Assembly: GCF_017357005.1 (NCBI RefSeq)
Contig: NZ_CP071589.1
Span: forward strand, 248,001-312,000
DNA: 64,000 bases
From: Staphylococcus simiae
GTDB taxonomy: Bacteria > Bacillota > Bacilli > Staphylococcales > Staphylococcaceae
Direction: 5' to 3'
Position numbers and translations under genes: made by a program. The notes beneath the pieces are model-generated. The model did no database searches. It had not been told where the DNA came from and saw nothing but the letters and a program-made list of their open reading frames with translations. Positions 46,314 through 55,719 of the stretch are shown here, in pieces (the stretch's first letter is position 1; each line of letters opens with the position of its first letter).

Positions 46314-46979
46314 TTATGAATTAACATAATCGCAAACTGTGTTGATTTGTTCTTTAAATGAACCGTTGAATTTGTTGTCAAAAAAGGCACTACCTATGGT
46401 AAAAGCCCATGGTGACACAGTTTTAATGAAATCTAATTTATCGTAACTATCAATACTACCGGCTACACATACAGGTGCTTCAATTTGTTGTACAAATGAA
46501 CGTATTAACAATGGTGCATCCCCTGTATAGCGATAACCTAATAAATCAAAACCATAGATGCCATTTTGTATATTTTGATTAGCTGTAGTAATAATATCAT
46601 CAATATCTCCATGTAAAATAGAAGGTCTGTCGCTAATATCACCAGCAAATGGTAAATATTTAATGTTGTTTTGTTGACAATACGTATTAATTGAATCGAA
46701 ATAAGTGGTTCCCATAAGTACATCACAGCCACAGTATTTTGCTAATTTAGCACCTTCAAGACATTCTGGTTCTGTATATTCAACAATTTCTAAAAATGTT
46801 GTCTTACCACAATGTTTCATATAACTAAATAATGCTTTCATCTCTTCTACAGCTAATCCCTTATCTTTAAATCCCCAAAATTTTGCTTGAGCATCTTTAC
46901 ATTCTTCGAAAATTTGTGGTGCATTTTCTACTGTATAATCATTATGCGTTAACATGACTATTAATTCTGTATTGTTCAA
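46314..46979 (-). CDS. Predicted TIM-barrel protein of unknown function
   Basis: A 221-residue soluble protein. Alternating strands and helices look like a (beta/alpha)8 barrel: ELIVMLTHND, TFLEIVEY, CDVLMGTTYF, IKYLPFAGDI, IYGFDLLGYRY, PVCVAGSIDS and WAFTIGSAFF. The GSIDSYDKLDFIK and TIGSAFF pair resembles the phosphate-binding strands 7 and 8 of HisA/TrpA-type barrels. I cannot name the enzyme. Start TTG at 46977-46979, 8 bases beyond AAAGGGG; a longer reading from 47057 has no ribosome site. Divergent from the HAD-VanW gene with 147 bases between. Confidence 0.75.
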   Translation of the reverse strand: MNNTELIVMLTHNDYTVENAPQIFEECKDAQAKFWGFKDKGLAVEEMKALFSYMKHCGKTTFLEIVEYTEPECLEGAKLAKYCGCDVLMGTTYFDSINTYCQQNNIKYLPFAGDISDRPSILHGDIDDIITTANQNIQNGIYGFDLLGYRYTGDAPLLIRSFVQQIEAPVCVAGSIDSYDKLDFIKTVSPWAFTIGSAFFDNKFNGSFKEQINTVCDYVNS

Positions 46980-47126
46980 TATATATTCCCCTTTGATTAA
47001 AATAAACTTATTATTATGTATGTAATTGACATATTTTCTTTTAAAGTTTACACTCATATATGTTTATAAGCAACATATTTATAAAAATATAAAACATAAA
47101 AATAATGTTAACAGGATGTGTTTAAT

Positions 47127-48494
47127 TTGAAGAAGTATAAAAATAATTTTTTCCCAGATGCTTATGCTGATAGTGTTAATGATATAGACTTTCAAAAAAT
47201 ATATGATTTGGGTTATCGTGGCATTATTTTTGATATTGATAGTACACTTGTGCCACATGGTGCAGAAGTGACTAAAGATATAGAGTTATTATTTGAAGAG
47301 ATTCATGCCATTGGTCTACAAACATTATTTTTATCTAATAATAGTGATGAACGTATTGCACTATTCAATAAGAATATTCAAACACAATATATTCCGATGG
47401 CGAATAAACCAAATACAATTAATTATTATAAAGCACTAGATATGCTAGATATGGCACCTTCAAAAGTTATTGTGATTGGTGATCAAATATTCACAGATAT
47501 TTTAGGAGCGAATCGTAGTGGGATTAAAAGTATTATGGTGAAATATTTATTACATGAAGGCGAAACAACTATTGGTAAAAAGAGAAAAGTAGAACATGCA
47601 TTGTTGAGTCTTTTTAAGCTGCAACAGTATGTTTCAACAATGACATTACCAGTGATGAAAAAAACGAAAGAGAAAAAACGTTTGAGTGAAAGAAGCCCAT
47701 TATTATATCAAGCAGCTGTTACAAAAGAAACATTGCGTCGTCATCTAGGTAATAAATTAAGTAAGGAAGTGTTTGCGACACATCAACAAACACAATTATT
47801 ACCTAATCAAATTTATTCATACACATCCAATTTAATTAAGACGGGTAAAGGTATTGATCCAGAGCTTCAATACAATAAAGCATACAATATTGATAAATCG
47901 GCAGCTAAAATAAATGGGATTGTTATACGACCTGGGGAGACATTTTCATTTTGGAAGCTTGTAGGTAAAGTTAATAAGAAAAACGGCTATAAAGATGGAC
48001 GTGTCATTGTTAACAATCAAGTTCAAGCGGGAACGGGTGGTGGCTTATGTAACCTAGCTAATACGATTAATTTACTCATTTTACATAGTCCGTTAACCAT
48101 TACAGAATTTCATCATCATTCAGATGCATTAGCGCCGGAACAAGGTGAAAGAAAGCCGTTAAGTAATGGTACATCTGTATCTTATAATTATGTAGATTAT
48201 TGTTTTAAAAATGAGACAAACCAGGCAATGCAATTATGTTTATGGGTAGCAGATAATCAACTTCATGCCACTTTACGTTCGGAAGAACCTATTCCATATG
48301 AATATGACATAGTCGAAGAGCAACATCGTTTTGACAAAGAAAATGACAAATATTATAGAAAATCACAAATCTATAAAGTAACTAAAAATAAGACTTCAGG
48401 TAAATTGTTAGATAAAACTTTGGTATGGGATAACCGTTCAGAAGTCATGTATGATTACGACTTAATTCCACAATCACAAATTGTAAATCATTAA
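47127..48494 (+). CDS. YqeG-type HAD phosphatase fused to a VanW domain
   Basis: About 455 residues in one frame. Residues 1-175 are a HAD-IIIA phosphatase of the YqeG type: FDIDSTLVPHG (Asp36, Asp38), LFLSNNSDE, a Lys in MANKPN and VIGDQIFTDILGANRSGI (Asp119). Residues about 185-385 are a VanW-family domain: RSPLLYQAAVTKETLRRHLG, RPGETFSFWKLVGKVNKKNGYKDGRV and GGGLCNLANTINLLILHSPLTITEFHHHSD. No signal peptide. Substrate of neither part is known; VanW was first seen in vanB glycopeptide-resistance clusters. TTG at 47127, 10 bases beyond AGGA, is preferred over GTG at 47118, which touches it. Confidence 0.85.
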   Translation: MKKYKNNFFPDAYADSVNDIDFQKIYDLGYRGIIFDIDSTLVPHGAEVTKDIELLFEEIHAIGLQTLFLSNNSDERIALFNKNIQTQYIPMANKPNTINYYKALDMLDMAPSKVIVIGDQIFTDILGANRSGIKSIMVKYLLHEGETTIGKKRKVEHALLSLFKLQQYVSTMTLPVMKKTKEKKRLSERSPLLYQAAVTKETLRRHLGNKLSKEVFATHQQTQLLPNQIYSYTSNLIKTGKGIDPELQYNKAYNIDKSAAKINGIVIRPGETFSFWKLVGKVNKKNGYKDGRVIVNNQVQAGTGGGLCNLANTINLLILHSPLTITEFHHHSDALAPEQGERKPLSNGTSVSYNYVDYCFKNETNQAMQLCLWVADNQLHATLRSEEPIPYEYDIVEEQHRFDKENDKYYRKSQIYKVTKNKTSGKLLDKTLVWDNRSEVMYDYDLIPQSQIVNH

Positions 48495-48502
48495 CAATAG
48501 TT

Positions 48503-48552
48503 AGCTTTCTAAAATTAGACAAATTGTGTCTGATTAAAGAAAGCTTTTTTTT
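48503..48552 (+). terminator. Terminator of the HAD-VanW gene
   Basis: AGCTTTCT/AGAAAGCT (48503-48510 with 48538-48545) plus an inner ATTAGACA/TGTCTGAT pairing, followed by seven T, 8 bases beyond the stop. Confidence 0.92.
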
Positions 48553-48628
48553 GTATTTATAAAAATATAAAAAATAGGTATAATAAAAACATAAAAAAGT
48601 TGCGACTATAAACAAAGGGGATACTGTG

Positions 48629-49615
48629 ATGAAATTTAAATATGTAGCAAGTGGTTTAACAGCAGCAGCATTATTATTAACAGCATGTGGTAATAATGAC
48701 AGTGATAGTAAGGATAGTAAAGTGAATGATAGTACAACGACAAAGGACGATAAATTATCAAAATCGCAACAAGAACATTCAAGTAAAGCGTCTAGTAGCA
48801 AATCAACTAGTAAGTCATCTTCAAGTGATAGTCATCAATCATCAGATTCTAATAAATCGTCTTCTAAATCATCGATGACAGCAGATAATTTAGATCAACA
48901 GCATAAATTAGCCTTAGCATTATTTGATAGTAATGCTGGCCAATATAGTATTACAGCGCAAGAGTTGCAAGCAGGTGAATATACAGGGTCATTTACTGGT
49001 AATAATCCACATCAAACAAAACCAATAAGTAAATTGCAATTAAATAAAACGAATAGTGTTAAGAATGTTCCTGCAGGAGTGAATATATATGGTGTTGATC
49101 CAAGCAAGGGTTCATTTGTCACAGTGATTGCAATTAGTCGTGATGAAGTAATTATTGCAGGTACACAAAGTGAACTTACTTATCAAGGCATGAAAAATGG
49201 TGGACAAGTATATAAAGTAGATGATTTAATCAAACGATTTGGCGATGAACCAGATTTAGATAGTGTAGCAAATAAGATTTCTATTAGTGATCAACTATCA
49301 GATGCAGAAAGTAAAGCAACATCAAATAGTTCTAGCGATGATGGCGATTCTGATACATCTTCAAACAGCTCAAGTGATGACGATGATAGTTCAAGCGATA
49401 CAACAGTAACACGTGCCAATGTTATTGATAAAGTTGAAGATTATGAAGGTCATAAATTAGATACTGATGAATATACATTTAAAGAACCTGAACAAATGGG
49501 TGATGGTAAATGGGGCTTTTCATACACTGATAAGAGTGGTGATTTAGCTGGATCTTACATTATTGATCAAGATGGTAATGTGACTAAATATGATGAACAC
49601 GCTGATGAAATTTAA
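48629..49615 (+). CDS. Ser-rich lipoprotein of unknown function
   Basis: A 328-residue lipoprotein. The lipobox LTAC puts the lipidated Cys at position 20. A low-complexity Ser/Asp/Lys linker covers about 22-80, a folded domain about 85-215 (LALALFDSNAGQYSITAQEL...), a second Ser/Asp linker about 220-258, and a small C-terminal PepSY-like domain about 262-328 (YEGHKLDTDEYTFKEP...GKWGFSYTDKSGDLAGSYIIDQDGNV). It is anchored outside the membrane. ATG at 48629 is 8 bases beyond AAAGGGG. I do not know its function. Confidence 0.85.
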   Translation: MKFKYVASGLTAAALLLTACGNNDSDSKDSKVNDSTTTKDDKLSKSQQEHSSKASSSKSTSKSSSSDSHQSSDSNKSSSKSSMTADNLDQQHKLALALFDSNAGQYSITAQELQAGEYTGSFTGNNPHQTKPISKLQLNKTNSVKNVPAGVNIYGVDPSKGSFVTVIAISRDEVIIAGTQSELTYQGMKNGGQVYKVDDLIKRFGDEPDLDSVANKISISDQLSDAESKATSNSSSDDGDSDTSSNSSSDDDDSSSDTTVTRANVIDKVEDYEGHKLDTDEYTFKEPEQMGDGKWGFSYTDKSGDLAGSYIIDQDGNVTKYDEHADEI

Positions 49616-49682
49616 GGTGATTGCCATAATAAATTCGGTTGACGATACAAAGCAATCGAACACGTTAAACTAATAACAAAAT

Positions 49683-49745
49683 AGCCTTTATGCCTGTCAA
49701 TGTTATCTCATTAAGAGATGTAGTGACAAAGCATAAAGGCTTTTA
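49683..49745 (+). terminator. Terminator of the lipoprotein gene
   Basis: A perfect 11-bp stem AGCCTTTATGC/GCATAAAGGCT (49683-49693 with 49731-49741) followed by TTTTAA. An inner stem GTCA...TGAC with ATCTC/GAGAT stacks below the loop. Confidence 0.88.
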
Positions 49746-49825
49746 ATTAGGTTCTCTATAAAATTGAAATGATGCATCATTTATTGTGATTGATTCACGA
49801 GTTAAAAAAAACAGCGAGTCTTTAA

Positions 49826-51016
49826 TTAGTCGTCATAATTAGCTTGTAACTTACGAAGTTCATCTCTTGTTTGGCGTTCTAATCCTTCGCCATAGTCCAT
49901 CATCTGAACGATATCTTTAAAGGCAGCTTCAGGGATAGCTAAGTCTTCTAGTTCGGCCATCGTAAATTTGAGGTCGATATCTTGAGGTCGATGGTCAGCT
50001 AATTTATGGACAAAATCTGGTTCGGTGACAAATGGAGAAGACATGCCTACCATATCAGCATTTTGTAGTGCATCTAATGCTGATTCGGGAGAGTTAATAC
50101 CACCACTAGCAATAAGTGGTAGACGTCCATTTAAGTGTTCGTAGACAATTTGATTCACCCGGCGACCAAAATGCTTGCCGGGTGTACGACTTGTATTTTG
50201 ATATATATTGCGTCCCCAACTTGCAATAGCTAAATACTGAATGTCGGCTACATCCATAACCCAATCAATATATTGGTTGAATTCATCGATGGTATAACCT
50301 AAATCACTGCCGCGAGTTTCTTCAGGCGTAGCTCTAAACCCTAAGATGAAATCTGAAGGTGCATGTTGATCAATGACTTCTTGGACGGCTTGCATGACTT
50401 CTAAACCAAAGCGCGCACGATTGGCTAACGTAGCTTTGCCATATTCATCTGTACGTTGATTTGAAAACGTAGATAAGAACGTTTGAATTAATAAACGCTG
50501 GGCGATAGAAATTTCAACCCCATCAAAACCAGCTTCAATGGCACGCCGTGTTGCTGCTTTATAATCTTCAATGACGCTGTTAATTTTATCTGTTGTCATA
50601 GCAATAACTTCATGTTCAATAGGAGAATGTAACGTCATAGGACTTGGACCATACACTTTACCGTAGTTCATAATGGCTTGGTTAGAAAAACGGCCAGCAT
50701 GTGCGAGTTGAATAATAGCAACATTACCATCTTGCTTCATTGTATTGGCCATCTTTGTTAATCCAGGGATACAATCATCGCTAGCAATGTTAAAGCCATA
50801 TTCAAATAATTGACCATAAGGTTCTATATATGCAGCTCCTGTTACTTGCATACCTGCACTATTTGACCGTCTAGCAGCATAACGTAAATCTTCATTAGTA
50901 ATATGACCATTTTTAGTAGAAGAATTGGTAGTCATTGGTGATAAGACGAAACGGTTAGCTACTTGCGTACCATTAGGTAATTGTAGTGGTTGTAATAATG
51001 GGTCGAATTGATTCAT
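49826..51016 (-). CDS. NADH:flavin oxidoreductase, Old Yellow Enzyme-like
   Basis: A 396-residue FMN TIM barrel. Typical OYE segments: NRFVLSPMTTNSS at the N-terminus, IIQLAHAGRFSNQ, FLSTFSNQRTDEYG, FILGFRATPEE, and LIASGGINSPESALDAL (FMN phosphate). The substrate-binding motif usually reading VEIHGANGYL is VEISIAQRLL here, so the usual His/Asn pair is replaced by Ser/Gln. ATG with AAGGAAGAG. Divergent from the LLM-SirTM operon, with which related genes are linked in S. aureus. Confidence 0.9.
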   Translation of the reverse strand: MNQFDPLLQPLQLPNGTQVANRFVLSPMTTNSSTKNGHITNEDLRYAARRSNSAGMQVTGAAYIEPYGQLFEYGFNIASDDCIPGLTKMANTMKQDGNVAIIQLAHAGRFSNQAIMNYGKVYGPSPMTLHSPIEHEVIAMTTDKINSVIEDYKAATRRAIEAGFDGVEISIAQRLLIQTFLSTFSNQRTDEYGKATLANRARFGLEVMQAVQEVIDQHAPSDFILGFRATPEETRGSDLGYTIDEFNQYIDWVMDVADIQYLAIASWGRNIYQNTSRTPGKHFGRRVNQIVYEHLNGRLPLIASGGINSPESALDALQNADMVGMSSPFVTEPDFVHKLADHRPQDIDLKFTMAELEDLAIPEAAFKDIVQMMDYGEGLERQTRDELRKLQANYDD

Positions 51017-51144
51017 GAGCGTCTCTTCCTTTACTATTCATTAATAGTTTCAACGTAACATGCTTCATATGAATAATCAATGACAGTCAGGATAGTTAGA
51101 AAAGTAATTGTGACAACAAAGTCATAAAAGCCATCATAGAATAA

Positions 51145-51163
51145 TAATATGTATGACATATTA
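51145..51163. promoter_or_regulatory. Putative operator between the OYE and LLM genes
   Basis: TAATATGT-ATG-ACATATTA is a perfect 8-bp palindrome with a 3-base spacer in the middle of the 286-base divergent region. No regulator gene is next to it, so the binding protein is unknown. No other clear element is seen in this gap. Confidence 0.5.
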
Positions 51164-51302
51164 GAGAGAAGAATGGAATTTTTAAAATGAAAACAAGACG
51201 AAACCATATAAAATTTAATTGAAAAACGTTATCATAGAGATGGGTAATAATATGGGGTTTGTCATTCATAGTAAAGCTTAATTGAAATTTGGAGATGAGG
51301 AA

Positions 51303-52304
51303 TTGGTTAAGTTAAGTGTATTAGATTATACAGTTATTGATGAAGGGAAAGATGCTGAATCTGCATTGCAAGACTCACTTAATGTCGCACAATTAGCAGA
51401 CAAATTAGGCTATTCACGTATATGGTTTACTGAACATCATAATGTCCCAGCATTTGCTTGTGGTAGTCCCGAATTAATGATAATGCAGACATTGTCTCAA
51501 ACAACGCATATTCGTGTTGGTTCAGGTGGTGTTATGTTACCTCATTATAGCCCTTATAAAGTGGCTGAGCAGTTTAGAATGTTAGAGGCGCTTTATCCTA
51601 ATCGTGTAGATTTAGGTATAGGTAATAATCCAGGTACTGCAGTTGTTAGAAGGGCATTGGATGGAGATCATCCTCAATATGAAGACTATCATCAAAGTAT
51701 TGAGCAACTTCGACAATACCTTACAACAAGTAGTCCTACAAATACTAACACGGCAATTGCACAACCAGAGATTAAACACACTCCAGAGATGTGGTTGCTG
51801 AGTGGCAGTACAACATCAGCAACATTTGCAGCAACACAAGGTATGGGTTTAGCAGTCGGGACATTTTTATTGCCGGATGAAGATAAAATTATGGCAGCAC
51901 AACGAAATGTGGCATTATATCGTCAACAATTTCAGATGACAGCATTAACTATGCAACCATCTGTTGCGGTAACTGCCTTTGTCGTTGTAGCTGATAGCGA
52001 TGAAGAGGTTGCTCAACTACAACGTACCCTAGATGTATGGTTATTAGGTAAAGAAAACTTCGCTGAGTTCGATCGTTTTCCTTCATTTGAAACTGCGCAA
52101 CAGTATCAGTTAACTGAGCGTGATAAAGAAATGATAGCGACTAATCGTGCGCGTATTATAGCAGGAACCAAAGATGAAGTTGCCACAAAGCTTGATCAAT
52201 TTGTCGCACATTTTGATGCTGATGAAGTGATTGTGGCACCATTGATTCCAGGTGTTAAAGCTCGTATGAGAACGCTAGAATTACTAGCTGACATATATTT
52301 ATAA
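51303..52304 (+). CDS. Luciferase-like monooxygenase (LLM family)
   Basis: A 333-residue bacterial-luciferase-like flavin protein. It starts [12 protein letters not shown], has [22 protein letters not shown] (flavin/substrate His pair), [41 protein letters not shown], and the LLSGS loop. This is the group-1 LLM pattern. Start TTG at 51303 is 8 bases beyond GGAG; a longer TTG start at 51282 has no ribosome site. First gene of the GcvH-L/macrodomain/SirTM/LplA2 operon, where LLM and OYE genes have been described as linked redox partners. Confidence 0.9.
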   Translation: MVKLSVLDYTVIDEGKDAESALQDSLNVAQLADKLGYSRIWFTEHHNVPAFACGSPELMIMQTLSQTTHIRVGSGGVMLPHYSPYKVAEQFRMLEALYPNRVDLGIGNNPGTAVVRRALDGDHPQYEDYHQSIEQLRQYLTTSSPTNTNTAIAQPEIKHTPEMWLLSGSTTSATFAATQGMGLAVGTFLLPDEDKIMAAQRNVALYRQQFQMTALTMQPSVAVTAFVVVADSDEEVAQLQRTLDVWLLGKENFAEFDRFPSFETAQQYQLTERDKEMIATNRARIIAGTKDEVATKLDQFVAHFDADEVIVAPLIPGVKARMRTLELLADIYL

Positions 52305-52339
52305 GATTATTAAAAAGAACTAAGAAAGGAAGATTAATA

Positions 52340-52672
52340 ATGAAAAAATTAGCAAATTATTTATGGGTAGAAAAAGTTGGAGATTTATATGTGTTTAGTA
52401 TGACACCAGAATTACAAGATGATATTGGTACGGTTGGGTATGTAGAATTTGTTAGTCCTGACGAAGTTAAAGTCGATGATGAAATTGTTAGTATTGAAGC
52501 ATCAAAAACTGTTATCGATGTACAAACACCATTAGCTGGTACGATTGTGGAACGTAACACTAAAGCTGAAGAAGAACCAGCAATTTTAAATTCTGAAAAA
52601 CCTGAACAAAATTGGTTGTTTAAATTAGATGATGTCGATAAAGAAGCTTTCAACGCCTTACCGGAGGCATAA
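52340..52672 (+). CDS. gcvH-L: GcvH-like lipoyl carrier protein (GcvH-L)
   Basis: A 110-residue H-protein-like carrier. The lipoyl site is Lys56 in [10 protein letters not shown], on the hairpin between two half-sandwiches; WLFKL near the C-terminus is typical. It is shorter than the true GcvH. In S. aureus and S. pyogenes GcvH-L is lipoylated by LplA2 and then ADP-ribosylated by SirTM, with the macrodomain protein reversing it. AAGGAAGA before the ATG; the next gene's ATG follows its stop directly. Confidence 0.95.
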   Translation: MKKLANYLWVEKVGDLYVFSMTPELQDDIGTVGYVEFVSPDEVKVDDEIVSIEASKTVIDVQTPLAGTIVERNTKAEEEPAILNSEKPEQNWLFKLDDVDKEAFNALPEA

Positions 52673-53467
52673 ATGATACAGCCAGAAACTAATCAACAAC
52701 GTCTTTTTTATTTAACAAACTATATGTGGCAAGAACTTTATGGTGACAAGCCTTTAGATTTCCCAACTACATTTAATGAACAATGGGAATTATACCGTGG
52801 TTTGGCAAATGTTAGACCACCACATAGCGTAAGTAATGCGTATTTAACGATTCAAGATGAATTATTATCAAATTTAAACGAGCAACATGTTGTTACAATC
52901 AATGATTTGCAACCTATTGAAGGTGACAATATTTATTTGTGGCAAGGTGATATTACTCGTTTAGCAGTAGATGGCATTGTTAATGCAGCCAATAGTGCTT
53001 TACTTGGCTGTATGCAAGCTAACCATGATTGCATTGATAATATCATTCATACTAAAGCAGGTGTACAAGTTCGCTTAGATTGTCACGACATTATAACTAG
53101 GCAGGGACGTAAAGAAAGTGTTGGTAAGGCGAAATTGACGTCAGCCTATAATTTACCAGCACAATATATTATTCATACAGTAGGCCCTCAAGTACGTAAA
53201 TTACCAGTATCTGATATGAATCAAAACTTACTAGCTAAATGTTATCTGAGCTGTTTAAAGCTTGCTGACCAACAAGGATTACATCATCTCGCTTTTTGTT
53301 GTATTTCGACGGGGGTCTTCGGTTATCCACAACAGGAAGCGGCAGAGATTGCTATTCATACGGTAAGACAATATTTAGCACAAACAAAGAGCACTTTGAA
53401 AGTTATTTTTAATGTTTTTAAAGATGAAGATTTACAGATTTATAAGGAGGCGTTAGTTAATGGCTGA
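52673..53467 (+). CDS. Macrodomain protein, Zn-containing ADP-ribosyl hydrolase
   Basis: A 264-residue macrodomain of the SirTM-linked type. An N-terminal helical part of about 80 residues precedes the macrodomain: [25 protein letters not shown], the zinc-coordinating region [46 protein letters not shown] and [19 protein letters not shown] (ADP-ribose loop). It removes ADP-ribose from GcvH-L. GGAGG sits in the end of gcvH-L; it overlaps the SirTM gene by 8 bases. Confidence 0.93.
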   Translation: MIQPETNQQRLFYLTNYMWQELYGDKPLDFPTTFNEQWELYRGLANVRPPHSVSNAYLTIQDELLSNLNEQHVVTINDLQPIEGDNIYLWQGDITRLAVDGIVNAANSALLGCMQANHDCIDNIIHTKAGVQVRLDCHDIITRQGRKESVGKAKLTSAYNLPAQYIIHTVGPQVRKLPVSDMNQNLLAKCYLSCLKLADQQGLHHLAFCCISTGVFGYPQQEAAEIAIHTVRQYLAQTKSTLKVIFNVFKDEDLQIYKEALVNG

Positions 53468-54362
53468 TCATACAACTTGGCAAGCGTTGTCAATGTTGCA
53501 ACAACAAAATGATTCAGTTGACCAAGCTGAAGTATTAGCACAAGCAATCAACGAGGCAGATGCTGTCGTTATTGGTATTGGCGCAGGTATGTCAGCTGCT
53601 GACGGTTTTACTTATATTGGTGAGCGTTTTACTAATCATTTTCAAGACTTTATAGCGAAATATAATTTCTTTGATATGTTACAGGCGAGTTTACATCCAT
53701 TTGGTAGTTGGCAAGAATATTGGGCTTTTGAAAGTCGTTTTATTCAACTTAACTATTTAGATCAACCTGTTGGTGAATCTTATTTAGCACTGAAACAGAT
53801 GGTGCGGACTAAAGATTATCATATCATTACGACGAATGCGGATAATGCATTTTGGGCAGCTGATTATGATAAAAATCATGTCTTTCATATTCAAGGTGAA
53901 TATATTTTGCAACAATGTAGTCAACACTGTCATGCTCAAACGTATAGAAATGATGCGTTGATTCGTCAAATGGTTCGTGAACAACAAGATATGTTAATTC
54001 CATGGGAACTGATACCACATTGTCCGAAATGTGATGCACCGATGGAAGTTAATAAACGTAAAGCTGAAGTCGGTATGGTTGAAGATGATGACTTCCATGC
54101 ACAATTAGAAGGCTATAATGCATTCTTAGCACAACATCAACAAGATAAAGTGTTGTATTTAGAAATAGGTATAGGATATACTACACCACAATTTGTAAAA
54201 CACCCATTTCAACGTATGACACGTAAAAATACTAATGCACTTTATATGACTTTGAACAAGAAAGCGTACCGTTTACCACAAAGTATCCAATCACGAACAA
54301 TACATTTAACAGAAGATATTAGACATTTAATAACTGAAGCACAACGAAAATTGACAACATAG
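53460..54362 (+). CDS. sirTM: SirTM, class M sirtuin (protein ADP-ribosyltransferase)
   Basis: A 300-residue sirtuin-fold protein. [14 protein letters not shown] is the NAD-binding GAGxSxxxG motif; TTNADNAFW replaces the usual TQNxD; the structural zinc site is CSQHC (about 160) with CPKC (about 187). Class M sirtuins ADP-ribosylate lipoylated GcvH-L rather than deacetylate. AAGGAGG before the ATG. Translation coupled to the macrodomain gene. Confidence 0.93.
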   Translation: MADHTTWQALSMLQQQNDSVDQAEVLAQAINEADAVVIGIGAGMSAADGFTYIGERFTNHFQDFIAKYNFFDMLQASLHPFGSWQEYWAFESRFIQLNYLDQPVGESYLALKQMVRTKDYHIITTNADNAFWAADYDKNHVFHIQGEYILQQCSQHCHAQTYRNDALIRQMVREQQDMLIPWELIPHCPKCDAPMEVNKRKAEVGMVEDDDFHAQLEGYNAFLAQHQQDKVLYLEIGIGYTTPQFVKHPFQRMTRKNTNALYMTLNKKAYRLPQSIQSRTIHLTEDIRHLITEAQRKLTT

Positions 54363-54374
54363 GAGTAGCAGATT

Positions 54375-55397
54375 ATGTATTTAATAGAACCTATCCGAAA
54401 TGGACAATATATTACTGATGGTGCAGTAGCATTAGCGATGCAAGTATATGTTAATAACCATATTTTTTTAGGAGAAGATATACTTTTTCCTTATTATTGT
54501 GATCCTAAAGTTGAAATTGGACGTTTTCAAAATACAGCTATTGAAATTAATCAAGATTACATAGAACAACACGATATTCAAGTTGTACGACGAGATACCG
54601 GTGGTGGTGCAGTATACGTAGATTCAGGTGCTGTTAATATGTGTTGTATTTTAGAACAAGATACATCAATATATGGAGATTTCCAACGTTTTTACCAGCC
54701 TGCGATTCAAGCATTACACAATTTAGGAGCGACAGATGTAATCCAAAGTGGTCGTAATGACTTGGCGTTAAATGGTAAAAAAGTATCAGGTGCTGCAATG
54801 ACATTAATGAACAATCGTATTTATGGTGGCTATTCATTACTATTAGACGTTGATTATGATGCAATGGTAAATGTCTTAAAGCCAAATCGTAAAAAAATTG
54901 AGTCTAAAGGAATTAAGTCTGTACGTGCTCGTGTAGGTCATCTTCGTGAATCGCTAGCGCCTCAATATCAACATATTACAATTGAAGAATTTAAAAACTT
55001 GATGGTAGAGCAAATTTTGGGAATTGATGACATCAATGATGCTAAAAGATACATTTTAAGCGATGAAGATTGGGCTGCGATTGATGAATTAACTGCTAAA
55101 AAGTATAAAAATTGGGATTGGAATTATGGACGTTCTCCAAGATATGAATATAACCGTAGTGAAAAATTGTCATCAGGTACGGTGGATATTACGATTGCAG
55201 TAGAACACAACCGTATTGCAGATTGTCGTATTTTTGGAGATTTCTTTGGACAAGGTGATATTACAGAAGTAGAAGCAGCCTTAAAAGGTACAAAAATGAC
55301 TAAAGAAGATTTGAGCAACGTCTTGAATACGTTAGATTTAACATATTATTTTGGTAATATTACAGCAGACGAACTCGTTCAAATGATAATGAGTTAG
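54375..55397 (+). CDS. lplA2: Lipoate-protein ligase LplA2
   Basis: A 340-residue lipoate ligase: QNTAIEINQDYIEQHDIQVVRRDTGGGAVYVDSGAVN holds the RRxTGGGAVYxD lipoyl-AMP motif, NDLALNGKKVSGAAM the catalytic Lys region, and LKPNRKKIESKGIKSVRARV the adenylate loop. A C-terminal accessory domain follows (about 250-340). Last gene of the operon, it lipoylates GcvH-L and other E2/H proteins. ATG with AGGAG. Confidence 0.94.
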   Translation: MYLIEPIRNGQYITDGAVALAMQVYVNNHIFLGEDILFPYYCDPKVEIGRFQNTAIEINQDYIEQHDIQVVRRDTGGGAVYVDSGAVNMCCILEQDTSIYGDFQRFYQPAIQALHNLGATDVIQSGRNDLALNGKKVSGAAMTLMNNRIYGGYSLLLDVDYDAMVNVLKPNRKKIESKGIKSVRARVGHLRESLAPQYQHITIEEFKNLMVEQILGIDDINDAKRYILSDEDWAAIDELTAKKYKNWDWNYGRSPRYEYNRSEKLSSGTVDITIAVEHNRIADCRIFGDFFGQGDITEVEAALKGTKMTKEDLSNVLNTLDLTYYFGNITADELVQMIMS

Positions 55398-55401
55398 ATA
55401 G

Positions 55402-55451
55402 AACTGATTAATCATACAGTGACATAAGCGCTGTTGATTAATCAGTTTTTT
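55402..55451 (+). terminator. Terminator of the SirTM operon
   Basis: A perfect 13-bp stem AACTGATTAATCA/TGATTAATCAGTT (55402-55414 with 55435-55447) with an inner ACAG/CTGT, followed by T4 and more. Confidence 0.9.
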
Positions 55452-55500
55452 AGTTAATACGTTAACAATATTACCTATACCTCAAAAATAACACTTATCT

Positions 55501-55663
55501 AGGGCTGAGACAAAAAAGCATTTTACACTTAAAATTAAGCATTTGGCAGTAACTGTCTGGTTTGTAAAATGTTGATTTCTCAACGTTTTACAAACCTAGT
55601 CAGTCTTGCCGGGGTGGGATTACGAAATAATTTCTTTGAAATAATTATTTCTATCCCACTCCC
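55501..55663 (+). repeat. Long repeat family 1, copy D (short form)
   Basis: Starts AGGGCTGAGACAAAAAAG, includes GGCAGTAACTGTCTGG, a long hairpin GTTTGTAAAATGTTG/CAACGTTTTACAAAC, AGTCAGTCTTGCCGGGGTGG, and ends TATCCCACTCCC. Closest in length to copy C. It sits between the SirTM terminator and the mnt promoter. Confidence 0.85.
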
Positions 55664-55719
55664 TTTTTATATTTGGTATATATAAATATCAAAAAAATTG
55701 TTAAAAACAAAAAGTTTGA

